From the NCBI GenBank assembly GCA_013140775.1, contig JABFSA010000070.1:1-38837 (forward strand): a DNA stretch of 38,837 bases, written 5' to 3'. The DNA is from Acidobacteriota bacterium. Its GTDB lineage: Bacteria > Acidobacteriota > Vicinamibacteria > Vicinamibacterales > UBA2999. Below, in pieces: positions 23,024 to 30,355 of the stretch (positions are counted from its first letter, which is position 1; the number at the start of each line of letters is the position of its first letter). The position numbers and the translations under genes were made by a program. A model generated the notes under the pieces. The model was not told the DNA's origin, made no database searches, and saw only the letters and a program-made list of their open reading frames with translations.

Positions 23024-23272
23024 GGCCCGGCTCCCCTCGACTCCGCTCGGGGCAGGAAAGCCGGCCCCCACGAAGAGCCCGAAGTAGCCACTTAAGGACC
23101 TTCGATCCCTTCGTTGCTTCGTGGTTATTCGTGACCCGTAGTAAGAGGGGAAAACCAGCCTGGTGCCTCAGGTGAGCCGAGGAAGAGTGCCGGCGGGGCG
23201 CCGCAAGTGGCCGAGGTCTTTGCGGGGTCCGGCTTTCCTGCCCCGAGCGGAGTCGAGGAGAGCCGGACCATC
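23024..23272. repeat. non-coding element bounded by 38-bp inverted repeats (MITE/REP-like)
   Basis: The left arm at 23027-23064 and the right arm at 23229-23266 are reverse complements with 37 of 38 bases matching; weaker pairing extends a few bases outward. The arms contain CTCGACTCCGCTCGGGG. The 164-bp interior has a second exact inverted pair, CCACGAAG at 23068-23075 and CTTCGTGG at 23117-23124, and no reading frame that looks like a gene. The left arm begins three bases after the phosphatase stop and the right arm ends just before the stop of the convergent YaiO-like gene. It could be a non-autonomous mobile element or a double hairpin ending both transcripts. No obvious target-site duplication is visible. 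Confidence 0.7.
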
Positions 23273-23277
23273 ACAAT

Positions 23278-24501
23278 CTAGAACCGCTGTGACAATGAAA
23301 GCGTCACCCGGCTGAGGGTCACGTCGTCACGCCGCCAGAACTGGCGCTCGTAGTTGGCCACTATTGAGGTCAGGATCGGCAGGTTGACGCGAATCCCGCC
23401 GGAGAGTGTCTGGGCCCGGAAGTCTCCAATCCGATCGATCGCAAAGTCCTCGAAGCTCTCGACACCGACAGCGTAGCCGCCCTGGAGCGAGAACCGGGGA
23501 GTGATGCGGTAAGCCGGACGCACATGGAGGCTCTGGCCTGCTTCCATCGAGACAAGTGTTCCAATGTCGGTGAACGAAAGGGCATAGCGCAGGCCGAGTG
23601 ACAAGCGGTCCGTCGCCATCCAGTCCACGGCTGGAGAGATGAAGGTCGTGCTCGCGCCGTTGAACGTGAAGTGCCGAAGGGTGCCGATCCAGAGGGCGTT
23701 CTTGTAGCTGTGCTCGACCTCACCAAGGAAGTCGCCCTCCGGCAGCACGACGTTGTCTGGTCCGATGAGAACCTGACCTCGCAGCAGGGTCTCCGGTTTC
23801 ACACGCCACTCGAGACCACCACCACCGCGCTGCTCATCAAGCGCGAACTTTCGCTGTACCTGGCCACGACCGATGATGCGCAGGGCATCGGAGACGCGGA
23901 TATTCAGAGCAATGTCACCACCGCGGGTGTCAGGGCTCGCGTCATCGAACAACTCGCTGACACCGCGTACCTCTATACGGCTCAGGTGAGACAGTCGTGC
24001 GGCTTCAAGGGTCTGCTGGCGGCGAGGTGTGGGCGCGGCGTCCAACGCGCGCTCGAAATACCTGATGGCTTCGCTCGACCGCCCCTGCTGCTCGCGTGCA
24101 CGCCCAGTCAGGTTCAGCACCTCGTCGTTTGACGGGGCGAGTTTCGCGGCGCGGTCGAGCATCTCGAGGGCGAGCTCCGGTTCGTACCGTGCAATCAACG
24201 CGGCCGCGACTCCGGTCATGGCTTCGACGCTGTTCGGATCCTCGAGAAGGACACTGCGGTACACCGGTTCGGCGAGGTTCTGATGACCCATTCGGGCGTG
24301 AAGCCGCGCGATCCACAGGCGAGCCACCTGATCGGATGGATTCGCGGCAGCGAGGCGCTGGAACGCGGCCAGAGCTTCAGCATCCCGGCCTTCGTCCGCA
24401 ACCCTGGCGGCTTCGGCGTGAGTCAGGACCTTCGGCGCCTGCCCCGCTTCTGCGAGAGGGGTCAGCGCGAACAATGCGGCGAGCAAAATTGGGAAGAACA
24501 T
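23278..24501 (-). CDS. TPR plus outer-membrane beta-barrel protein (YaiO-like)
   Basis: Exported protein of 407 residues. ATG at 24501 is preferred over GTG at 24507 because GAGGT stands six bases before the ATG. The signal peptide is residues 1-20 (MFFPILLAALFALTPLAEA, cleavage near AGQ). Residues 25-170 contain about four TPR repeats (AEALAAFQRLAAANPSDQVA, NLAEPVYRSVLLEDPNSVEA, PELALEMLDRAAKLAPSNDE, SSEAIRYFERALDAAPTP). From about 175 the sequence alternates as amphipathic strands, with GGDIALNIRVSDALRIIGRG and SLGLRYALSFTDIGTLVSME, and ends in SLSQRF, the aromatic terminus expected of an outer-membrane barrel. This TPR-barrel layout is that of YaiO-type proteins, some of which sit in polysaccharide secretion loci. 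Role here unknown. Confidence 0.78.
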   Translation of the reverse strand: MFFPILLAALFALTPLAEAGQAPKVLTHAEAARVADEGRDAEALAAFQRLAAANPSDQVARLWIARLHARMGHQNLAEPVYRSVLLEDPNSVEAMTGVAAALIARYEPELALEMLDRAAKLAPSNDEVLNLTGRAREQQGRSSEAIRYFERALDAAPTPRRQQTLEAARLSHLSRIEVRGVSELFDDASPDTRGGDIALNIRVSDALRIIGRGQVQRKFALDEQRGGGGLEWRVKPETLLRGQVLIGPDNVVLPEGDFLGEVEHSYKNALWIGTLRHFTFNGASTTFISPAVDWMATDRLSLGLRYALSFTDIGTLVSMEAGQSLHVRPAYRITPRFSLQGGYAVGVESFEDFAIDRIGDFRAQTLSGGIRVNLPILTSIVANYERQFWRRDDVTLSRVTLSLSQRF

Positions 24502-24599
24502 CAACACACCTCAACGTGTCCAGAGAGCTGTCCGGCTGATTCTGGGTGTCGGCTCGGGGGGCCGAACGCTGTAGGTGAGACGGGCTCTCGGAAGGACGC

Positions 24600-25475
24600 C
24601 TAGGCCGACTGGGCCTGGGCTTCAGGTCCATGCCCTGACTTCGAGTCCGGGAGGGCCTCTGCCGGCGCAGCCGCAGGGGTCGGGACGACGGTCGCCAGCT
24701 GCGCGGCGATCAGGGCCGCCGCCGCATGGGTTTCTGGATCATGCTCGCGACCCTGACCCAGTTCGAGCGCGAGTACCCCGACGCATCCATCGACGCCGAG
24801 CAATGGGACCGCAATCGCCCCGCTTGAACCGTCGATCCCGGTCACGATGGTGCGCTGGGCGGTTCGCCACGCGGCTGCCGCCGCCGTATCGTCCGTGCGA
24901 AGCGCAGGTTGAAGCCGGGACATGATCTGCGCGGAATAGCCGTGTCCGATCAACGGCAGAAGGCGGTCGCCGACGCCTACCCACAGGATCAGGCCAGACG
25001 CGCTGAGCGCTCGAGCCGAACGTCCAAGCAGTTCAGGGAGCGCGTCTGTTGCCGTCATTCGCGAAAGGTCGGTGCACAGGAGCGCGAGTGACGCGAGATC
25101 AATGGTGCGACTGACCTGCGTCGCCTCAATGGGTGCGGATTCTCCGCGTATTTCCTGATCAGGAGCGACCGAGACAGGCTCGATTGGATGGGATTGCGGG
25201 ACGCTGGTGCGTGGCGTCAGCGCGAGCACGCCGCTCAAGAGGAGCGCTGCTGCCACGCCAACGGTGATCCATTTCATTTCGGAGACCAGGCTCAGCTCGG
25301 CCCAGAGTCGGGAGTGCGCGGCAGCATCGAGCCCCTGGGTTGCGGTGACGAGGCTCGAAACCGATCGACGGTCGAGCTCCACCAAAACGAAGGCGGCTGC
25401 AACCGTACTGGCGAGGAGCAGCAACAGCAGAGTGATCCGTACGCCTCGCCTGTGCATCCCGCAACAGAATAGCAC
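24600..25475 (-). CDS. inner-membrane protein with cytosolic GAF domain
   Basis: A 291-residue protein with two hydrophobic helices near the N-terminus (about 13-30, ITLLLLLLASTVAAAFVLV; and 70-87, ITVGVAAALLLSGVLAL) enclosing a short periplasmic loop. A linker follows, then a GAF domain at about 122-262 (LASLALLCTDLSRMTATDAL, ASGLILWVGVGDRLLPLIGH, SGAIAVPLLGVDGCVGVLAL). The C-terminal tail is Ala/Pro-rich. No kinase, cyclase or phosphatase output domain is present, so it would signal by contact or simply bind a ligand. The start is GTG 25475 or ATG 25457; neither has a strong ribosome site. It lies 22 bp downstream of the porin gene and is probably co-transcribed with it. Confidence 0.78.
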   Translation of the reverse strand: MLFCCGMHRRGVRITLLLLLLASTVAAAFVLVELDRRSVSSLVTATQGLDAAAHSRLWAELSLVSEMKWITVGVAAALLLSGVLALTPRTSVPQSHPIEPVSVAPDQEIRGESAPIEATQVSRTIDLASLALLCTDLSRMTATDALPELLGRSARALSASGLILWVGVGDRLLPLIGHGYSAQIMSRLQPALRTDDTAAAAAWRTAQRTIVTGIDGSSGAIAVPLLGVDGCVGVLALELGQGREHDPETHAAAALIAAQLATVVPTPAAAPAEALPDSKSGHGPEAQAQSA

Positions 25476-25497
25476 CGCCCGTCAGAGCGGTACCCAC

Positions 25498-26631
25498 TCA
25501 GAAGCGCACGACGGCTCCGAGATGGAGACGTGTGAGCCAGGCGTTGGGATCGGTTGGTCTCTCCAGGAACAGTCGCTTTGTAAAGTGGACGGTCGTATCG
25601 ATGCTGAAGCCGGTTTTCAGGACGTACGACGTCTCGAGAATATGCGAGCGGACGTTGGTGCCGGGAAGGTCGCTGTGGACAAATGCGGAGGGTGTGACGT
25701 CCTGTTCCGACCATCCGTGCACGTATTCTGCGCTCCATGTGCCGGTCGCCCGCGGAGCACCGTAGGCCACCTCGAACCACAACCCGGAGTCGCGGTCGGT
25801 CGTGGCCTGCGTGTTCCGGGCGAACTCGAAGAGCAGTCGTAGCGGATATGCGGCGCGGCTCGTGCGCAGCGTGCCCTCGGCGATGAGATCGACCACGTTG
25901 AATTGCGACGCGTAACCGATGACGGTCCCCGTGGGTCCCCGGCGAACGGAATTGGTCAGGATGCTTGCGAGTGGACCACCCGCACTCGCCACGGCGATCT
26001 GATCTTCGTTGCCCCATGAGTAGTTGGCCGCCGAGAGCAGAACGTTGTGGCGGCCGACGGCGACGTTGACCTCTCCTGCGCCGCCAAGCATGTACGAGTC
26101 CTCCGACACCGAGCGCTCGTTGAGGGCTGTCTGGAGTCCGATGAGGGTGACTTCGGTGCCCTCCCGTGGCTTCCATGACACCTGTTCCCAGCCACCCTCG
26201 AAATTCAGATCGTCATCGAACACAAGCTGCGTCGTCGTCTGGGGGGCGTTGAACTTGCCAAGCCCGAGCGTGAGTGCCGACGCCGCCTTGGGGTTGTAGG
26301 CGACGTAGGCCCGGTCCAGGCTGATGGGCTTTGGCTGGAAGAAGTCAGTGAAGGTCTGGTTGGTGGACACCGGCGTGCCCGGGTCGCCGCTTGCGATCTG
26401 GATATGAAGGCCCGCGTCTTCGTTGATCTCGGTGTCGAGGCGCACTCGAAGACGGAGACGAACGCGGTTTCGCGTCTGTGTGTCGTCCTGGTAGAAGCCT
26501 TCGTATCGAGACCTGAAGTCACCGCCGAATCGAATTCGTTCGTACCAGGGGGCCGGTGCGGCCGCGGTCTGGGCGAAAGCGGTGTTCCAGGGAGTGAGGA
26601 TCAGCAGTGAGAGCAGCAGGTGCCGGCGCAT
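25498..26631 (-). CDS. outer-membrane porin-like beta-barrel protein
   Basis: A 377-residue exported protein with a clear signal peptide (MRRHLLLSLLILTPWNTAFAQ). The mature part opens with IRFGGDFRSRYEGFYQDD and RNRVRLRLRVRLDTEINEDAG, a pattern typical of putative porins and alginate-export-like barrels. Alternating strands follow (VAYNPKAASALTLGLGKFNA; FSIDTTVHFTKRLFLE), and the protein ends LHLGAVVRF with a terminal Phe as recognised by the BAM machinery. The start is ATG at 26631, directly after AAAGGG, which is unusually close for a ribosome site. The upstream 70 bp hold no obvious promoter. Substrate unknown. Confidence 0.82.
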   Translation of the reverse strand: MRRHLLLSLLILTPWNTAFAQTAAAPAPWYERIRFGGDFRSRYEGFYQDDTQTRNRVRLRLRVRLDTEINEDAGLHIQIASGDPGTPVSTNQTFTDFFQPKPISLDRAYVAYNPKAASALTLGLGKFNAPQTTTQLVFDDDLNFEGGWEQVSWKPREGTEVTLIGLQTALNERSVSEDSYMLGGAGEVNVAVGRHNVLLSAANYSWGNEDQIAVASAGGPLASILTNSVRRGPTGTVIGYASQFNVVDLIAEGTLRTSRAAYPLRLLFEFARNTQATTDRDSGLWFEVAYGAPRATGTWSAEYVHGWSEQDVTPSAFVHSDLPGTNVRSHILETSYVLKTGFSIDTTVHFTKRLFLERPTDPNAWLTRLHLGAVVRF

Positions 26632-26701
26632 CCCTTTACATGTACGACGGTAAGGTTTCCGACTGGTATCGGCTATGTAACGTTTGCGTTAAGAGCGTGA
26701 A

Positions 26702-27445
26702 TCAGTAGACGGGGAGATACGGCGTGAGCCACTGGGCGATGATCGTGAAGCGATTGGTGAAAATCAGCACGCCAATGAGCACGAGCAGCACGCCCGAAAC
26801 CACTTCAATCTTGTGGTAGTGGCGACGAATCTTTGCGAAGGCCACGAAGAAGCGGTTGATGGCCAGGGCGGTCGCAAAGAAAGGCACGCCCAGGCCGAGA
26901 GAGTACGCCAGCAACAGCCGAACGCCGTCGCCGACGGTGTCCTGCGCCGCGGCGATGGCCAGAATGCCGGCAAGAATCGGCCCGATGCATGGTGTCCACC
27001 CGAACGCGAACGCGATACCGACAAGCATCGCGCCGAAGAATCCGGCGGGTCGCCGGTTTGTCTGGACGCGTTTGTCCTGGTAGAGCCATTCGATGCGGAA
27101 AACGCCCATCGTGTGGAGGCCGAACACGATGATGATGGCGCCGGCAATCTTGCCGAGGATGGTCAGCCTCGACATCAGAAACTGACCGATGAAACTGGCA
27201 GAGGCGCCGAGCGACACGAACACGATCGAGAAACCCAGGATGAACGCCAGAGAGGCAACGGCCACCCGTCGCCGCGTATCGGAAGACGCCGCGCTCGCTG
27301 CCTCGCCGGTACCCGCTTTCAGATCATCGAGCGAGAGGCCTGAGACGTACGAGAGATAGCCCGGGATGAGGGGAAGAACACAGGGAGAGATGAAAGACAG
27401 CAGGCCCGCTCCAAACGCCGCGAGCAGGGTGACGTTCTCTTCCAT
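26702..27445 (-). CDS. ccdA: CcdA/DsbD-type thiol-disulfide membrane transporter
   Basis: Polytopic protein that carries reducing equivalents across the inner membrane to periplasmic thioredoxin-like proteins, as needed for cytochrome c maturation and disulfide reduction. The 247-residue protein has about six membrane helices. The two key cysteines lie in the conserved motifs SFISPCVLPLIPGYLSYVSG (helix 1) and FGWTPCIGPILAG (helix 4). A cytosolic Thr/Arg-rich loop lies between helices 1 and 2. The ATG at 27445 directly abuts the TAG of nuoG, so the two are in one transcript. The periplasmic partner is not in this window. Confidence 0.92.
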   Translation of the reverse strand: MEENVTLLAAFGAGLLSFISPCVLPLIPGYLSYVSGLSLDDLKAGTGEAASAASSDTRRRVAVASLAFILGFSIVFVSLGASASFIGQFLMSRLTILGKIAGAIIIVFGLHTMGVFRIEWLYQDKRVQTNRRPAGFFGAMLVGIAFAFGWTPCIGPILAGILAIAAAQDTVGDGVRLLLAYSLGLGVPFFATALAINRFFVAFAKIRRHYHKIEVVSGVLLVLIGVLIFTNRFTIIAQWLTPYLPVY

Positions 27446-29251
27446 CTAGCCCACAGGCTTGAGGGGTATCACTGCTATCGGCGCGGGTATGCCTTCCATC
27501 TGGACCGAGTGGCCCTTCACTGGCGGCAGGTCCTGATACAGGAAGTCCCACTTCCATCGTTCGGAAGGATTCGAAGCCTGGAGCCAGTTACGTGCCGGAA
27601 CGGGCCTCGTAAAGACCTGTCGGTCGGCCTCTGCGTACGGCGTGCCGGGCATTGCAGCCGCCAGCGTCCGGCGAACATCCTCGGCGCTGTCGTACGGGAG
27701 CGTCAGCCCAAGTGAGCGCCCCAGATTCACCAGGATTCGCCAATCGTCGAGTGCCTCTCCGGGAGGGGCCACCGCCAGGGAGGCGGCCTGAAGCCGGCCC
27801 TGGTCGTTTACGTACATCGCATCCTTCTCGACGTAGGCGGCGCCCGCAAGAACGATGTCGGCTGCCGCGGCGAGCTCGGTCATGAGCACGCCCTGGACCA
27901 CCAGCAACGGCAGTGTTCCATTCTGTCGGGCAGCGATCAGCCACGATACGTCACCGAGTGAGCCATCCGGACCAGGGTCGATGACGTAGACAGCCTTTAC
28001 CTGGCCATTCTCTACGGCTGCGCGCAGGCGCGAGAGGTCGGGCGCTCCCTCATTGCCTGCTCCCACGTGGAATCCAAGGTCGCGGGCGCCATTGATGTTC
28101 GGCGCGTTGGCCTTTGAGACCTTGAGTTTCGCGCCGTCGGGCTGGGGCTTCTCACTGGAGGTCCACGTCACAGTGGTGGCGGCCATTCCGTCGTTGCCAA
28201 GCACGCCATCGAGCAACTGTTTCAGCACGAAGAACTCTTCGACGGACGCATGCGCAGATACGAGGAACTGCACCGCCGACGTTCCGGTTGTACCCGCTGC
28301 CTGCAATCGATCTCGCAGCCGTGACTGGACGTCGTGCCAGGCGCTCGGTTCGAGTGCCGCGCCGTTGCGCAGCATCGGGCGCCGCAGGCGCTGGTCGCCT
28401 TCAATCCAGTGGTAGTTGAACCGACCGATGTCGCACATCCAGTAGCCGTTGACGTCGGGGTTGTAGCGCGGGGTCATGCGAATGAGACGCGAACCCTTGG
28501 CCCACTCCGGTTTGCCTTTCAGCCAGGCGCTGGTGTTGCAACCCTTCGAGCAGAATGTGCACACGGTATCGACGACGGCGGGGTTGTCCCAGGGGCGGCT
28601 CTTGAACCGGTAGTCTCGTGTGAGGATGGCGCCAACCGGGCAGACGTCCATGAGGTTTCCGGAGAGCAGCGAATGGACGCCCTGCTCCTGGAAGGTCGCA
28701 ATCTCGCTGCCGTGCCCGCGATCGACGATCCCGATCTGCGCGTCGCCGTCGATTTCCTTCATGAACCGGACGCATCGCGTACACAGGATGCAGCGATTTC
28801 TGTTCAACATCAGCGTCGGGCCGAAATCCACGTCCGCTTTCACGCCCTCGCCGTCGAAGACCCTTCGCGGGAAATCCATCCGGCTTTCAGCGGGACCGAA
28901 AGTGTAGGAAAAGTCCTGCAGCGGGCACTCGCCGCCTTTGTCACAGACCGGGCAGTCGAGCGGGTGGTTCACCAGCAGGAACTCGAACACGCCGGCGCGC
29001 GCTTCCACGACGTCGGGCGCCTGGGTATGGACGACCATCCCGTCGGTGCAGACCGTCGAACATGACGTCTGCAGCTTGGGCATCTTGTCGATCTTGACGA
29101 TGCAGACGCGGCAGGAGCCGTCGATGCTGATGCCCGGGTGGTAGCAGTAATAGGGGACGGAGATCCCGGCCTCGATCGCTGCCTGCAGCACGGTGCGTCC
29201 CTTGGGAACCGCGATCGGACGGCCGTCTATCGTCAGCGTGACCGTTTCCAT
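27446..29251 (-). CDS. nuoG: NADH-quinone oxidoreductase subunit G (75-kDa iron-sulfur subunit)
   Basis: Peripheral-arm subunit of respiratory complex I that carries electrons through iron-sulfur clusters. The 601-residue protein starts with a 2Fe-2S ferredoxin domain (PYYCYHPGISIDGSCRVCIV and TSC). It then has the N3-type motif HPLDCPVCDKGGECPLQD, the 4Fe-4S motif NRCILCTRCVRFMKEIDG with VCPVGA, and a molybdopterin-oxidoreductase-like region with the N7 motif CTFCSKGC plus WMCDIGRF. The C-terminal half (about 300-590) is shorter than in 700-900 residue homologues, and no cofactor is expected there. No other nuo gene is beside it; ccdA follows directly. It could be the sole NuoG encoded away from the main nuo operon, or a paralogue. 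An extended -10 element stands at its start. Confidence 0.9.
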   Translation of the reverse strand: METVTLTIDGRPIAVPKGRTVLQAAIEAGISVPYYCYHPGISIDGSCRVCIVKIDKMPKLQTSCSTVCTDGMVVHTQAPDVVEARAGVFEFLLVNHPLDCPVCDKGGECPLQDFSYTFGPAESRMDFPRRVFDGEGVKADVDFGPTLMLNRNRCILCTRCVRFMKEIDGDAQIGIVDRGHGSEIATFQEQGVHSLLSGNLMDVCPVGAILTRDYRFKSRPWDNPAVVDTVCTFCSKGCNTSAWLKGKPEWAKGSRLIRMTPRYNPDVNGYWMCDIGRFNYHWIEGDQRLRRPMLRNGAALEPSAWHDVQSRLRDRLQAAGTTGTSAVQFLVSAHASVEEFFVLKQLLDGVLGNDGMAATTVTWTSSEKPQPDGAKLKVSKANAPNINGARDLGFHVGAGNEGAPDLSRLRAAVENGQVKAVYVIDPGPDGSLGDVSWLIAARQNGTLPLLVVQGVLMTELAAAADIVLAGAAYVEKDAMYVNDQGRLQAASLAVAPPGEALDDWRILVNLGRSLGLTLPYDSAEDVRRTLAAAMPGTPYAEADRQVFTRPVPARNWLQASNPSERWKWDFLYQDLPPVKGHSVQMEGIPAPIAVIPLKPVG

Positions 29252-29260
29252 AACCCGCCG

Positions 29261-29275
29261 ATCATATCAACTTTG
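29261..29275 (-). promoter_or_regulatory. extended -10 promoter motif just before nuoG
   Basis: On the minus strand the sequence reads CAAAGTTGATATGAT, containing TG-A-TATGAT (extended -10). It lies 9 bp before the nuoG ATG, so transcription would start at or within a base or two of the start codon. An almost identical motif precedes the HTTM gene at 32221-32235. Confidence 0.5.
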
Positions 29276-29282
29276 AACCGTT

Positions 29283-29300
29283 GCTCGGCTAAAGCCGGGC
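29283..29300 (-). terminator. hairpin after the FkbM-like gene
   Basis: GCTCGGCT and AGCCGGGC, separated by AA, can pair over eight positions with one G-T wobble (in practice a TAAA loop). It sits 14 bp after the methyltransferase stop and upstream of the nuoG promoter motif. There is no T-run, so termination is only suggested. Confidence 0.35.
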
Positions 29301-29314
29301 CGTGATATCGCCGC

Positions 29315-30292
29315 TCAGACTTCCACGAGAGGCAGCTTGTGCTCCTCGCACAGGGCAAACACGTCGATGTCCTTTGTGCGGGTCGTGCCGAGCCTGTCCA
29401 CCCAGGCACGGTAGGCCTGGTGCGCCTTGAGGCCCGGGATCGACGGGGCCAGGTCGTTGCGGAGGAAGAATGCGTTGACACCTTTCTCTTCGCAGATGAC
29501 GAGCCGGTAGCCCTTTCTGGCCGCCACCTTCTCGATCGCCGTCAGCGATGCGCCCGAGTAGCCCTTCGGGCGCGAATCTGGCGGCGGTACGTTCGGCAAG
29601 GTGACCGAGCGTCGTGGGCCGAAGAGCGAGTTGTATTCCATGATCAGCACTCTCGGCGAGCACGCCTCGAGCGCGTCGAGCAGCCAGTAGTCGCAGCTGT
29701 CGATGTCGATGGACATCAGGTCAATCTCGCCCGTCATGCCGTTGTCGCGCAGCAGATCGTTGATGTTCTCGGACGTCACGAAGCTGCGGACAAACTTGAC
29801 CTGGGGATTGGAGCTGAGCAGGTTTCGCAGGTTACGAAGTGCGCCGCTGCTGGCATCGACCATCAGGCCCTTCCAACCCAGATCGAACGCAAGGACCGCC
29901 GAGTTCCCGCCAGTGCCTCCGCTCCCAATCTCGACAAACGTCCGGTTCGTGATCCCGGCCGCCTTCAGGAGCGCAATCGCGAGTCCGTCTTCTTCGTTCT
30001 GGGAACGGAGGCGGAAACGCCGCAAGGCGAGACTTCTATCGGACGGAAGGTCTGAGTCGGCAAGGTAAGCGTCACGAACGAGCGCTTCGAGCTGTACCCG
30101 GAAGATCGCGCGCCACTTGGCGTCCTGCTTCTGCCGCGCGGCCAGATCGTCTACGACGCGTGTCAGATGGTCGAGCTTCTGCTGTGTATTGGAACGGATG
30201 AATCGTTCGTAGAGCTTGCGAGCCGACATCCAGGCGAGGTCAACGAATGTGCGGGGCTGACCCGCTGCGGGCGGCGTCTTCAAAGTGTGCAC
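29315..30292 (-). CDS. FkbM-like SAM-dependent methyltransferase
   Basis: A 325-residue protein. Residues 1-105 are helical and basic (LYERFIRSNTQQKLDHLTRV), with no family recognised. Residues 110-300 look like a class I methyltransferase: FVEIGSGGTGGNSAVLAFDL as the SAM-binding first strand and loop, GLMVDASSG with the acidic residue after strand 2, VKFVRSFVTSENINDLL, then IDLMSIDIDSCDYWLLDAL. That last stretch is typical of FkbM-type O-methyltransferases that act on sugars or other small groups. The start is GTG at 30292, with ATG at 30229 as an alternative. Downstream of the HTTM gene on the same strand. Substrate unknown. Confidence 0.75.
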   Translation of the reverse strand: MHTLKTPPAAGQPRTFVDLAWMSARKLYERFIRSNTQQKLDHLTRVVDDLAARQKQDAKWRAIFRVQLEALVRDAYLADSDLPSDRSLALRRFRLRSQNEEDGLAIALLKAAGITNRTFVEIGSGGTGGNSAVLAFDLGWKGLMVDASSGALRNLRNLLSSNPQVKFVRSFVTSENINDLLRDNGMTGEIDLMSIDIDSCDYWLLDALEACSPRVLIMEYNSLFGPRRSVTLPNVPPPDSRPKGYSGASLTAIEKVAARKGYRLVICEEKGVNAFFLRNDLAPSIPGLKAHQAYRAWVDRLGTTRTKDIDVFALCEEHKLPLVEV

Positions 30293-30355
30293 ATTCTACT
30301 GCGGGAGCTCATCGCGGCCCGGCCACAGAGTCGTGTCCGGCTTCAGCCCGACGAA

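Noticed and set aside
24508..24599. Possible terminator hairpin between the GAF and YaiO-like genes
   Set aside because: Only a short imperfect GC pairing around a G-run and no T-run; too weak to annotate.
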